From the NCBI GenBank assembly GCA_963573385.1, contig CAUYLG010005179.1, forward strand, positions 1 to 64,000: 64,000 nt of DNA, given 5' to 3'. The translations under genes were made by a program, and so were the position numbers. This DNA is from Cacajao melanocephalus (Eukaryota > Chordata > Mammalia > Primates > Pitheciidae). Position 1 is the stretch's first letter. Each line of letters begins with the position of its first letter. This document shows, in pieces, positions 36,401 through 48,640 of the stretch. The notes under the pieces were generated by a model. It did no database searches and was not told where the DNA came from. It saw only the letters and a list, made by a program, of their open reading frames with translations.

Positions 36401-38599
36401 GAGAAACTTTGAGGAAGTTACTGATTTCTCCTCTTAAAGTTCTCATGAGAGATAAAACTGAACCTTAGGGGAACAAAGAAAAATATGAGCAAAACTATAA
36501 AAAATAAAACAGTACCCATTCATACCTATCTCCAAATGCACACACCTACAGAGTATAAAAATTACTTCGATGAACAAGGTAACCAAACGAATTGCCAAAA
36601 GGATGGCTTTGCAATCTGACCATCAGTAAAAGAAAAAAGTCAGATTTCTCAACAACTATATATACAAGGTATGTTTATGGTCCCAAGGAGAGTACCTTGT
36701 TCTTACAAATGTTTATAAAGAGAAAAGTTATGTTACATATAATAAAAACCAATTATTTATTTTCCCCACAATTCCGTAAAATCGCTAGTTCTTATTTTCT
36801 GTATTTATCCAGAATATATTTGGTTTCTAACTTTTAAACCACATGCTAGAAAAGCAGTCACATTTGCACGTTAGCTACCAAAATGTCTTTTATACTTCTC
36901 ACTTTTTATGTTTTTTGGAAATAAACTCTCCCAGATATGGTTACCAAAAATCATGATTCTTAGTTTTGAGTGTAAGGAAACTGAATGAGAGAGAAAATGA
37001 AAATTGCTGCAGAGGAAATTGTTTTCAGTGCTTATCTTTGTGCTGAAAGGGGAATGATTATACTGTATTCTTCTCTAATAGGTAGTAAAAATTTAAGCAT
37101 AAATAACTGTTTCTAGTTTGTCCTGTTATAGCTAAAATAAACAAGTGCGCATGCACCTCAATTTATCTCTTCTTGATATGTATAAGAAATTCATTGAAAT
37201 ATCAAAGATGCGTATTTATTCATATCAATTTTATTTCTCAGAAGCATAAATCTAGAAAAAATAAATTATTTTATCAAAAGCTTTTAAAAAGTGGCTAACA
37301 TTTCTTGTATACCTTCTACATTCCTGAGCTATCGTATGAATTGCAGAAAAATTGGCAAAGAAATAGATATAAATCCATGCCCTCATGCAGCTTATATTCT
37401 AGTGAAGAGCAATAGTCAAAAAGCAGGTAGAGTATGTTATGCAATAATAAATTGCATGGTGAGAAATAAAGCATGAAAGAAATATAGGATCTGTTAGTAG
37501 AGGGAGAGCATGTTATAATCTAGAATTATGAAGGAAACCTCACTGATAAAGTGCCTTAGAATATAGATAATAAGGGGGGAAGCGATAGTGAACATCGATT
37601 ATTTAGGCAACTATTCAATATGGTGAGAGGTAAGTGCAAAATTCCCCAAGAAGCAGCAAGCCTGGATGTTCAGGTAATTGCAAGGAGACTGTTGTAACAA
37701 AATTAGCAAGGGTAGAAGCTAAACAAGAGATTATGTAAGTAAGAGAAAGCAGAAAATATAGGACCTTGTAGAGACTGGCTTTGCTACTGTAGCTCAAGTG
37801 AGTTATAACAACAGCAGCATTAACACTGCCAATAAAGCTGAACTTCTTTACATTTTTTTCACAACTTACTTTCTTAAACTTACTTTATCAATTATGATTT
37901 TGGCAATTATATAACAATTTTGCAAGGGGGACAAATCAAAGAGCCCATCACAGCTAGTCTGAGTTTAACTTGTAATAAGGAAGAATAGCTTAGGTTAAAC
38001 AGCTTTTAAGGTTAAGCAGAATTGGCATCTTCATGACATGCATAGGTTGATCTGATGGTACACAATAATAGATCATAGAAAATATCAGTTATCTTTGCAT
38101 CAAATAATCTTTGCATCAAATTAAATGCTATGTTTTCCTCTCTTGATTATGTCACATACCTGCATTTTTCCTTCTCGAAAAGTGATTTTGGGCAAGTGGT
38201 AAGCAAATTTTACCCATGTTGATTTTCAGTAAAAAGGAAGAATCATCAGTAATAATAGTCTTAAAGCTTGGATAAGTAACTTAACATGAGAAAACATTTG
38301 CTCACTTATACTTTTGAAATACACACTATATAAATTAATTATTAAATAAATATGGGAGAAGAGATAAATTTTCTTTATAGACATACATTTAACAGAGTTA
38401 ATTTTAAACTTTTCTTAAAGTACATAGAAGAAAATTTGAATAAGCAGAAATACATAAAATGTTCATGAATGAAACAATATTATTAATAGTTTAATTATTA
38501 GAAAATTAATCAAATATTAAATACAAAAGTAGGAAAATGTTCACTTGGACATTTTGGGGAACTATTAATCTTAAATGTTAAAAAATAACAGTTGATAGT
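30411..38599. other. Long unassigned AT-rich stretch
   Basis: Over 8 kb with only short open frames and no repeat I can name with confidence. A twofold 16-bp duplication lies at 38091-38122. A GC-richer patch at about 35750-36010 carries a 90-codon plus-strand frame with no recognised domain. Very old repeats may be present. Confidence 0.55.
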
Positions 38600-39551
38600 T
38601 ATGTAAAGTATAAAAAAGCAGCAGAAAGAGGAATAATTGACCTCTTATTTATGAAGATGTAAAGGCTATGACAGCAGGACAGAAAACACAATAATAGAAG
38701 CAAAAACAGACCCGTGGAAAAGGCCCAGATTTATATGAAAATATGTCACTATTAATATGAAATGACAAATTAATGATGAAAAGATACACTGAAAAGTAAG
38801 ACTTAGCTTAACTGGCTTACTCAATAGAAAAAGATTAAAATATTTCTTAATACAACATACAGATTAGAAATCATGGTAGATTAAAAGACTATTGAAAGTG
38901 AAGTTTTATAGCAAACCTTCTTAAATCAGTGGTGGAAAAGGTTTTTATATAAGATCTGTAAAAGTATGTACTAAGAAGCAAAAGAATAACAGAAAAGATG
39001 GAATTTATTATTTGTTAAATTGGCATAATAAAACACTTTAAAACTAATTGAAACCAACTTTATAAAATACCCTCCAAAAAACTAGAAGAAGGAATACTTT
39101 CCAAATAATTTTTTAAGTCAGTAGTACCCTCATACAAAAGGTATGTACATAAAACAGTACAATAAAGCAAAACTGAACGAAACTACAGACCAATGTCTTA
39201 ATTAACTTAGACACAAAAGTCTTCAACAAAATATTAACAATTCATGTCCAGCATTATATTCAAATAATTTTAGACAGTGACTCAGTGAGATTTTTATTCT
39301 GAGTGAGCAAAGCTGGTTTTTGTTGTTGCAAGGTTTTTCTGTTGTTGTTGACACAGGCGATCTGATTCTAAAACTTATACGGAAAGGCACAGAACCTATA
39401 ATAGCTTTATAGTCTTAAAAAATAAATAGGAGGAGACACTTGACCTGATTGAGGTTTACTATTAGGCAAAATAAACAATTCAGTGTGGTACTGATAGATA
39501 GACACATAGATCACTGAAACAGAATAGAGAATGCTGAAGTACACACACACA

Positions 39552-39596
<45 letters not shown>

Positions 39597-39870
39597 ATTT
39601 TTGGCAAAAAATGCAAAAGCAATGCAATGGAGGAAAAACAACCTTTTCAACAAAAGTTAAAATGATGTTAGAAAAAGTTAACATCCATAGAGGGAAAAAG
39701 AATAATGACTTAAACCACAACCTTTAAGAATATCTCAAAATGGATTCAGATTTAAATGTAAATGTAAAAATATAAAATTTTAGAAAAAAATGAGACAATC
39801 GTTTGCATCTAGGGATAGGCAAAAACATGACCCATAATAGACAAATGATATATTAATGTAATTTGTTCTG
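38600..39870 (+). mobile_element. Old L1 LINE, ORF2 region, plus strand
   Basis: The order matches L1 ORF2: an ACAGACCAATGTCTTAATTA segment, then ACAAAAGTCTTCAACAAAAT, then a GTGTGGTACTGATAGATAGAC segment, then a GAATATCTCAAAATGGATTC segment. There are large gaps and many changes, and a CA microsatellite has expanded inside it. No open frame remains. The left edge is approximate. Confidence 0.7.
39540..39594. repeat. (CA)n microsatellite
   Basis: About 26 CA units with one CAGA interruption, embedded in the old L1. Confidence 0.97.
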
Positions 39871-39893
39871 CCATAAACCCTGTTAAGAGTAAG

Positions 39894-40353
39894 TGTAGGA
39901 GATCAGTCAGGGTGGTGGGAGAAATTATAAGGAAAGACACAAACATTCTTGGAAGGCCAGAAGGTTTTGCAAAAGCTTCAGAAGAGAATTAGAGCTGAAG
40001 GGAACTAAATCCTCTTACCCTGTGGCTGATGGCACAGGCTAGATAACAACAGAATGTAAAGAAATTTATCTAGATAAATTTGTTTACTTATGTCTCTGGA
40101 AACCAACCTTAGATCATTCTCACAGTACTGTTCTCTCTTCAGTGGTCGACAATGTTAATTGCCCACAAATTGTGTTCTCTCCAGGCCTTTGTCATTAAAT
40201 TTGTACTAAATAAATAGATACAGCTGTGGCTTATCAGGGCTGCATTCTCCTTGTTGGTGCTAAGCCGCAGTCCCCTAGAGGTGTTCTCAGGCAAAATGCC
40301 TGTGTCTGTATACTTCTTTCATCCACTACTCAGCCAGAGTCTGCGGGACTTCA
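39894..40353 (+). mobile_element. MER9/ERVK-like solo LTR
   Basis: It starts TGTAGGAGATCAGTC and ends GCGGGACTTCA. It carries CTGTGGCTGATGGCAC, GACAATGTTAATTGCC, ACTAAATAAATAGATAC (polyadenylation signal) and CTAAGCCGCAGTCCCCTAGA, as in LTRs of the class II MER9 group. No 6-bp duplication was found. Left flank is plus-strand L1 and right flank is minus-strand L1, so the flanks may have been rearranged. Confidence 0.65.
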
Positions 40354-40740
40354 ATCCATTTGAGTTGATTTTTGTACATGATGATAGATAGGGCTCTAAT
40401 TTATTTATATGCATATGGATTTTTTTCAGCATCATTTACTGAAGATATTGTTTCTTTCTTAATAAAAATTCTCAGCACCATTGTTGAAAATCAATTGGCT
40501 GTGATAGATTGTATACACACAAACATGTAAATTTATTTCTGAGTTTCCTATTGTGTTTCATTGTTCTACATGTCTGTTTTTAGGGCTGTAGCATGCTGCT
40601 TGGTTACTATAGCTCTGCGGTATAATTTTGAAGTCAGGTTATGTGATGACTCTAGCATTCTTATTTGTGGTCAATTTTTCTTTGACTATCTGTGATCTTT
40701 AGCATTACCATATGAATTTTAAGATTTTTTTCTTTTTAAA
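40354..40740 (-). mobile_element. L1 ORF2 fragment, minus strand
   Basis: The plus-strand reading TTTGAGTTGATTTTTGTACA, then CATATGGATTTTTTTCAGCA, TTATTTCTGAGTTTCC and TTGAAGTCAGGTTATGTGA is the reverse complement of L1 ORF2, in order. Confidence 0.82.
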
Positions 40741-40741
40741 A

Positions 40742-40925
40742 AAATTTCAACTTTTATTTTAGATTCAGGGGTGAATGTGCAGGGTGTGCAGGTTTGTTAC
40801 ACAGGTAAACGTGTGCCATTTTGGTTTTTTGCTACACAGATCCTCCCATCATCCAGGTATTAAGCCCAGCATCCATTAGCTATTCTTGATTTCTCCTTCC
40901 TCTTAACCCCCACCAAATCCTGCAG
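40742..40925 (-). mobile_element. L1 3' end fragment, minus strand
   Basis: TTTTATTTTAGATTCAGG, GCAGGTTTGTTACACAGG and CATCATCCAGGTATTAAGCC are the reverse complement of an L1 3' UTR. A 3' end should lie to the left of its own ORF2 on this strand, but it lies to the right of the ORF2 piece. This is therefore a separate insertion or a rearranged copy. Confidence 0.8.
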
Positions 40926-41759
40926 TTGAAAAATTTAATGAATGGAATAAAAAATACAATAGAGAGTTTCAACAGCAGATTGATCAAACAGAAGAAACTG
41001 TGAACTTGAAGACAGACCCTTTGAAATTACTCACTGAGAGAAAGGATAAAATTGTATGAAGAAAGCCTACAAGTGTTATGAGACAAACAACTATGCATGT
41101 TATAAGAATTGCAGAAGAAAATAAGGGAAAAGGCATAAAATGCATTTAATAAGATAATAGCTGAAAACTTTCAAAGTCTGAGGAGAGATATTGAAATCCA
41201 GATCCAGTAATTGCAAAAGCTTTCAATTATATTTTACCCAAAAATGTCCAACTCAAGGAACATTACAATGAAACTGTCAAAAGTCAAAGATAAAGAGAAA
41301 ATAGTAAGAGCAAAATTAGTCTCATATTAGGGAATCCTCACTAGGCTAATAGTGCATGCCTCTGCAGACACCTTACAGGCCAGTAGAGAATGGGATGACA
41401 TATTCAATGTACTAAAAATAAAAATTAGCCAAAAGTACTATACTCAGCAAAGCTTCAGCAATGAAGTCCTTCAGAAATGAGCTAGGAATAAATTCTTTTC
41501 CTGATAAGCAAAAGCTTAGGGAATTAATCTATATATAGCATTCTTAAAACAAGAAAATTACAGAAACAGAAAAAGACTCATTAGTCTTTTTCCAGGGGTT
41601 AAGATTGTGGAAATGGGTACAACACTAAAAAGACAACAGAATGGATCCTTCTGGTGATGAAACTTTTTTGTAGATAGAATATTCTTATGTCAATAATCTG
41701 GTGGTAATTTTGTAATATAGTTATATAAGATGTTATCACCAAGTAAAACTAGATTACCA
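40926..41759 (+). mobile_element. Old L1 LINE-like sequence, plus strand
   Basis: Fragments such as CAAAAGTACTATACTCAGC, TAAATTCTTTTCCTGATAAGC and, further on, GGATCCTTCTGGTGATGAAAC follow an old L1-type order. No open frame remains. An Alu interrupts it on the right. Confidence 0.6.
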
Positions 41760-41772
41760 TGTATTATTTCTT

Positions 41773-42075
41773 TTTCTTTTCTTTTTCTGTTTGTGACAGG
41801 ATCTCACTTTGTCAACCTGCCTGAAGTACACTGGCATGATCATAGCTAATTGACGCTTTGACCTTTTGAACTCAAGTGATCCTATTACCTCAGCCTCCTG
41901 AGTGGCTAGAACTATAGGTGCATACCTTTACTCCTGGCTAGTTTTTAAAGATTTTTATAGAGATGGGGTCTTGCTATATTGCCCAGGCTGGTCTTAAATT
42001 CCTGGCCTCAAGTGATCCTCCTGTGTCAGCCTCCCAAAGTACTGGGATTACAAGCACGAGCCACTATGTCCAGCC
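41773..42075 (-). mobile_element. Alu SINE, old (AluJ-like), minus strand
   Basis: A diverged reverse Alu (GATCTCACTTTGTCAACCTG, ATTGCCCAGGCTGGTCTTAA, CTCCCAAAGTACTGGGATT). The perfect 13-bp duplication TGTATTATTTCTT flanks it (41760-41772 and 42076-42088). Confidence 0.95.
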
Positions 42076-42088
42076 TGTATTATTTCTT

Positions 42089-43060
42089 AATATGATACAT
42101 GAATCTACAATTACCTCCAAAAAAGTTAAATCAGTAAAGAAGTATATTTCTTTTATATTGCTATTGTAGATGTTAAGATTCAGCTGACATTGTAAGAAGA
42201 TTCTTACACTCTCTTAATCTGACAAAAGCTGATATAGTTTACCAAAAATTATCGTAATCTCTAGAAATAAGTAATCTATATGTACATAAGCAGAATATTA
42301 ACAGATATTTCATAGAATAAAATACTCAAAAGGGTAACAAGTATGTGGAGGGATAAGCAACTTCATGGGAATCAGATACAAGAGCATAATAAAACTGCTT
42401 ACCAGGTCTGAAAATATTAAAAATATAAACATCAATAAGAGTTTAGAGATGTGCAGAAACAAAATACTTGACGCATTTGTATTTTATAGGCAAGCATATT
42501 AGTACAGCCTTCCTAGAGAACACTCTTACAGTGCTTGGTCAAACTTAACATTTATATGTGTATGTACCCATACCCACACACATCACAAACATGCACACTC
42601 ACAGAACCAGTGATCTTGCAGTTCTTATTCTTTGTACATAGTCCAGTGTAATTCACACACTATTCCATTAGAGGACATATATCCAGATGTTAATTTCAGT
42701 GTATTTGGAGGTAAGGAAAAGTTCAGGATAACTTGTATGTCTGTTAATGCAGACATAGGTAACGAAATAGAGTGATATCCAGTAAAGAATATTATGCAGC
42801 CATTGGAAGCATCAAACAAAATGTAGATACAATAATGTAGACAAATTTTAATATTATAGGAAGAAAATGTTGCCACTAACAACAAAAGTTTTATAAATTT
42901 TTACAGAACATATACATGACCTAATCAGTGCTGTGTATTTACAAGGACACATGCAATTATAAGGATATGTATGTAACACATTGAAAGTTTGCCAATATGT
43001 TGCAAGGGGTTAAAGTAAATAAATAATAAAATAATGTTATTAAAATTAATCTTTTATGAT
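42089..43060. other. Unassigned, possibly L1-derived
   Basis: A short piece near 42775-42835 (AATATTATGCAGCCATTGGA) resembles an L1 ORF2 segment on the plus strand. The rest is not recognisable. Confidence 0.35.
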
Positions 43061-44169
43061 ATACCAGGGCATTTTTCTGTTTTTTTCCTCCTACCCTAAT
43101 AATAGTGAGCAGTGTCGAACATTAAAAAAAAAAAAGGCCTTAATTACCTGGTATTCTAAAGAGATCTGCCAGTAACTGAGGCCAGTTATCTCTCTCAGGG
43201 CTGATTAAATATTAAGAGGTGAATGAACCAGCTGGACTACCTCCAATCATCATCCTGGCAACCACTTATCCCTCAATTCACAGTCCCTTAAATATTCAAA
43301 GGAAAAAAAAAAACCCAAAACCCAAAACAGATCCTCTGCCTAGTAAGGGCTGCAGTAACTCTTTCATGACTCACCCCACCATGTGATGAGACACTTCCAC
43401 CTCATAAGCCATTTGCATAATGAAAATCCCAAGATAATCACTTGTTGAGCTTGAAAGAGTTGAGGTATCTATACCATAAAACCTACAGTATTTATTTTTT
43501 ATATTGGAGATTAGATCCTGAGGCAGAGATAGAGTGGAGAACCAGGGACAACTTTTGGCCAGCCAATCTGAATCTGCCGGGGTATCTTGGAGAAATGACT
43601 GTGCATTTCCGAACTCAATATGCTGCGTGAAGACTGGGACTGAATCACACATTGTTCATGTGAAGTCCAGAAATCTGCAATGCATGGTCATATAGATCAA
43701 AGTGCTTTAAACGTCATTCTGATCCTTCTTTTGTTGGAAGAGCCTTCATTGTGACAGTTTCCTCCAAAACATGATAAGGATAACATCAAGTTGTCTAGTT
43801 GTCAAATTTCTAAAAACATACACTCACAATTTAAAACAGACTGCTGAACAGGAGGGCTACCCTGGGATATCATTTCTGTTTTGTCATCGTGTTTCAAAAG
43901 TAATAGATACTTTTCAGTAATTTATAGAAAAAAAGGAAATGAAAACTTACAGAAAATAAGCATTACGTAAGTTAGAAATCGAGGAAACACCTTGGGTACC
44001 CTACTTTCTTTTGCCCATCTTATTGGATCACTATTCCTTTATCTTATGGATTATTTATTATTTTGAAACTGTCCATTTCTAATAATATCAACTTTCATCA
44101 TCTTAAAGCTGGCATCATCTCTAAACTTCACTGATGTAATTGTCTCTAGACTTCCACAATTCATGCATA
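43061..44169. other. Unassigned stretch
   Basis: No gene or repeat recognised. Two short A runs lie near 43123 and 43302. The small opposed open frames around 43371-43652 show no domain. Confidence 0.5.
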
Positions 44170-45330
44170 TTCCAATCAGTTTATGACACTGAAGCTAGGG
44201 TGGTTATTTAAAAATACAGTTCTAATCATTGCTGCCCAAATGCTACCTTCCATCTGCTAACTGAAACATTTCACAGGTTTTATGTTGTATATAGGTTAGG
44301 AGGTTGGACTAAAAAATCAATATAAAATCCCTCATCTGGCCTACAAGTCCCTGCATTTACTGCCTCCTACTAAAAAAGGTCACTACACAATCTGTTGATC
44401 CAACAAAGTTAAGTTTACTAGATCTATTGTAATAAGGGAAGATACCACCTTGACAGTCTTAGCAGCATCTCAGAAGCAAAAAGCTACGGGACAATATTTA
44501 TCAAGTTTTGAAATCTGAGTTCAAATGGTATAGGGCACTATTTTAAGTTAGGACAATTATTAGGATTGGGCACATTTTGCATCATAATAAAAGCTTAGTA
44601 TTTAGTGACCCAGGTTAGAAGTGAATTTTGTTAAGTAAATTGTTGTTTGATAAATGCACAAGTTGTCCAAGATAGCAATGTATTCTTCTGATCAATGACT
44701 TACTTTCCCAGAGGAGCAACTGATTATTCAGATAGATTGACATGTAGGAACTTCACAAAAGAACCGGAGATGGTATCTATTAGTTTACAGACTAATTTCC
44801 AAGGCGAGAATTCCTTTAAACCACTAGAAAAATCTGCTGAATCACTGATTCATAGTTGTCTCTGGTGGCTCAGTTCTTCATCCTTAATAATTAAACTACA
44901 TTGATGAGGAAGGTCTCAGTTCTCATTCTTCAGCTTGAGGCTTATACTGACTCTTCTCTGTCTTCTCTAGCTATAGTCTCTTTTATCAGGGACTTGCATC
45001 AGGGATTTAAATATACTTTAGTCCTTCCTTCAGCAATGTTTTTGAATATGCATTTTCCTCCACATAGAATGTTCTTTCTTCCCACTTCTACGTGGTTAAC
45101 TATTTCTTTTTCATATCTCTGTCATGCATTCCTAAGAGAAGCCTTTCCTGAAACCTCTGTCTAGGCAAATTCAATTCATAGTTCCATCAATTTCTTATTT
45201 GTAGCACTTGCTATAGTTGAATTTTGTTGCTTGATTATTTGATGAAGAGGCACTTCCTCCACCAGACTAAATTTTAAGAGGTAAGGGTCCATATAGCTCT
45301 GGCTCACACTTAGACTCTCATCTTCTATTA
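44170..45330 (+). mobile_element. L2 LINE-like remnant, plus strand
   Basis: The CCTCATCTGGCCTACAAGTC segment (near 44330), ATAGAATGTTCTTTCTTCCC (near 45065), AGAGAAGCCTTTCCTGAAAC (near 45135) and TTTTAAGAGGTAAGGGTCC (near 45272) follow the order of the L2 3' region. It is strongly diverged, with unrelated sequence between the two parts. Confidence 0.5.
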
Positions 45331-47780
45331 TAGCATCAGTCACATATTAGATATCTAAATATTTGGATAGGTGGATCAATGGAAAACAACTCTCTACCTA
45401 AATGATATTTCTGATTGTATTTACTACAAAAGTAATATACAGAATATTTTTTCCCAATAAGCATGGCACAGACTCAGCATCATATAATTTAAATACTTAA
45501 AGAATATGACACTTTAAAAAAATCTAAAATTTTAGAATTCGGCATATAATTTTTGAAATATGTTAACCAAAGTGATTCATGGCAACTAGGATTATTCAAA
45601 ACACTTTAATACGTGAGAAAAAATTTTTCAAAACAGCAAAAATTTTTTTTATTTTACAGTATTTTCTTGGAAGATATTATGTCACCAAATTTAAATATGG
45701 AAATCTGAGTTTTAACATCTGTGAACAATAGGAAAATGCTTTATTCATTATAATTGTAGATGCTAGGAAATTAAACATAAAACTAATATTTTAAAATGTT
45801 CTTTTCATATATTTTTCTCAAATTAAGTTTAGTTTTACACCATGGGGGAAATGATCAATTGAATATACATACACATTCTCTCACACACAAGGATTTATGA
45901 GGGAAAATGAAAAAAATACATTAAATACTTTCAAAAACAAGCCATTTAGTTTCTACCTCCACAGACTATAGACTAAACTTAAATGAATTGAAATTAAATG
46001 ACATTTATTAAGCATCTACCAAAGGCCTTGCACTGCAAAATAATATGGGATAGAATTAGAGAATAAAATGGATAAATTCCCTGTCCTGTTTCTAAACTAG
46101 AGATAGATAAATAAGCAGCTGAATTAAATATATTTATATAAGACCAAATGGTAAAACAAACATTATACATTTGGAGATTAGCATAACTAACATGCCAATA
46201 AAGCAGACAGATTTGCAAAAGATTTGGATATCAAGGAAAACTTAAAAAGAGAGGAAGAAAGACAATAGGGGACTTTATAAGAATAGAGCTTAAAGACATA
46301 CTATAACACATTTGGTTATATTCACTTAAGCATTTTCTTTCTACGTCAACTTGTATGAATGTAGTCTCCTGAGAAGAATAATTCACTGTCAAGTCTTACC
46401 ATACTGTTTATAGGAATGAGCTGATAGTGAATACTTAATTCATGTAATTAAAGGAGCAGAACACAAAAATAAAGATATATTAAAATTGCATTGACATGAT
46501 GAAATGGCAGGAATGAATGTCACAATTATGCGGGCAGACCCATCAGAGACCCAAGCACCAAAATTGGAAAACATTTCTTCACAGGGCTCTATCATTTCTG
46601 CACATTTTGTGAGAAGGGGTACTAAAGACACTTTATTGTAAATTATCATTTCAAGGATATTGGTAAAAGGAACAACTTTGAACAATGTCTCCTTCTAGAG
46701 CAAAATATAGGTATGCTTTCTTCCCATTATAGAAATGCAGACTCTTAACTCAAGGTTTCTTTTTAAATTCAACCACACTGCATGTGCTAGTATCCATCCA
46801 GTCTCTTCTGCACCATCCCATGGGATGCAGGGGTAAGGGAAACTGATCCAAATTTGTGCATGTTCATGTTGCTTGTTGTGCACTGACCCAGAAATTGTCT
46901 ACCGTATAGCAGTACTCATGGAACTTGTTAGATCTCAGCTTAGGTAACATCTCAAACTTTCATACTTCTTCATAACTTTGGGAATGAAGATGGGATGCTG
47001 ACAGAGATACAGCTTTCTAGAAAGAAAGAATAGGGCTTGGTAGGCCAATTAACTGAATTTGAAGGAACACCATCAGAATAAACAGCAAATGTGTTGACCA
47101 AACTGGATGGTAAATTGGGCTAAGCAGTCCTCTTCCTTGTTGCCTGCTGATGAGAAGAAAACAAGACAGTAGTTATGAGAACTTGAAATAGTTAGAGACA
47201 ACTTCCTGAACAATATCCTTGTTGTTTACTATCCTTTAGGCAGGAGACATTCCTACCGAACTGGTGGTCAGCCTTGTTCCATTTGATTGCAACAACTCGT
47301 GCTAAGATATGTCCTCAGTATATGAAAGGTCCATCTCTCTTTCAGACAATAGTTAGGAAAGCATGTGCCTATGCTGAATGAGAACAAAATTCACCAGTAT
47401 CATGGGCCACTTTGAGTACTCTCCTTCTCTTAAAAGATGGGAGAATATGGTATGTATTGCCTGTTAAAGGAAAATGACAAGACTTGGACTCTCTTAGTGC
47501 TTAACATCTCCTGGAGCTATTACACCAAATTCAGATCCATTGAAAGTCATCAGGTTATAACCATGATGTTATCACACCTCTGTTAGGACGGACAATGGCT
47601 AAATACTTAAAACTTAGTTCACCAAGTAAAGTTTCATGGAACTACGTAGACAGATTCACAATGTTGAACCCCTCTGGCATTCAATGAAATTTACAATTTA
47701 TTTGGATGACTGGCCAACAAAATGGATTAGCATGTTATTGAAGTTTTTAAGTATTGAAGATAGTACATGGTGAATTAATG
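45331..47780. other. Unassigned stretch
   Basis: No gene or repeat named. Parts of 47000-47780 may belong to the same old retroviral relic as the RNase H-like segment near 48.5 kb, but I see no firm motif. Confidence 0.45.
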
Positions 47781-47841
47781 CATTCTTTGGCTGTCCCACA
47801 AAGAATCATTCTTTCGCTGTCCCACAAAGAATCATTCTTTC
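47781..47841. repeat. 26-bp tandem duplication
   Basis: Two units at 47781-47806 and 47807-47832 differ at one base, and a 9-base partial third follows. Each unit contains ATTCTTT and AAAGAAT as inverted ends around GCTGTCCCAC. Confidence 0.95.
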
Positions 47842-48349
47842 AGTGGTATCTAAACTAATACACTGTTTTGGAAATTATCCATCCAGTTGTGACAAGTTCT
47901 TTATCTTTGTGGTGTCCCAACAAAAATGACCATTTTGGGCTATAAAGTATCTGTGATTGATAATCTTGCTGACTAGAGTCCTGAGCAAAGAGAGGTAGCC
48001 CCTAGGATTTTGGACTTAACTGCTTTCCTGACGTGGCTCTCACTTATACTTTTTTTTTGAAGGCAGCCATCAGCTTGCTATGAGGCTCTCATCAAAACTG
48101 AATGCTTAACCAAGGGCTCTAGTGACTCCGTTGCCTGACATTTCCACGTTGGAATAGGCACATTTGTACTAAATAACTAACTAGGTAGGAAGAAGCCAGG
48201 AAGCCTTACTTGCCTATTGGAAATGACATACTGAAAAATAAAATCATTTTAGCCCTACTAGCATTTTGGCATTACATGAAAAAGTCGCAGTAATCTTCCA
48301 CTCTGCCACCTGAAGCAAAGCTTCTAGCTCATTAGGGCCCTTGATCCAC
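47842..48349. other. Unassigned stretch
   Basis: Between the tandem duplication and the RNase H-like relic. No motif recognised; it may be part of the same old element. Confidence 0.4.
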
Positions 48350-48640
48350 CAAAGCACATTTAATGCCTGTGCTTGATTCAGTGATGATTTAGCTAAACTC
48401 AAAGCCATTATTGTCATGGGACTAGTGAGGTGTTCAGCCTTAGAATTGGCTAAGTATAATCCAAAGCAAACACGGCCACTCTGAGCAGAACTAAAAGCCA
48501 TACTCACAGCTCTGGCCAATCCCCTGATGGTCCTTGACATATTTTACTGACTCCTGGTCTCCTGCCAATGCCCTAGGTGTTTCATCTGTCACTTTGAAAA
48601 CTTCAGACTGGTAGGTTAGACACCCCTTTTTGGAATTATT
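48350..48640 (+). pseudogene. Degraded retroviral RNase H-like segment (ERV pol relic)
   Basis: On the plus strand AELKAILTALANP (from 48485) and, after a one-base shift, FTDSWSPANAL (TDSW codons 48546-48557) then LKTSDW reproduce the order of the Glu and Asp motifs of a retroviral RNase H. The spacing and the DSW-type motif are reminiscent of ERVL-group elements. A weak FSDDLA about 40 residues upstream stands where the first Asp motif should be. Several stops and at least one frameshift are present. Neighbouring pol domains were not recognised, so the extent is unknown. A 98-codon frame on the opposite strand is an artefact. Confidence 0.45.

Noticed and set aside
47270..47760. Integrase-like reading on the plus strand (an RTDNG-like run and a Cys-rich segment)
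   Set aside because: It requires many frameshifts and would lie upstream of the RNase H relic, against normal pol order. Not supported without a profile search.
48244..48540. 98-codon minus-strand open frame
   Set aside because: It is antisense to the RNase H-like relic and shows no domain.
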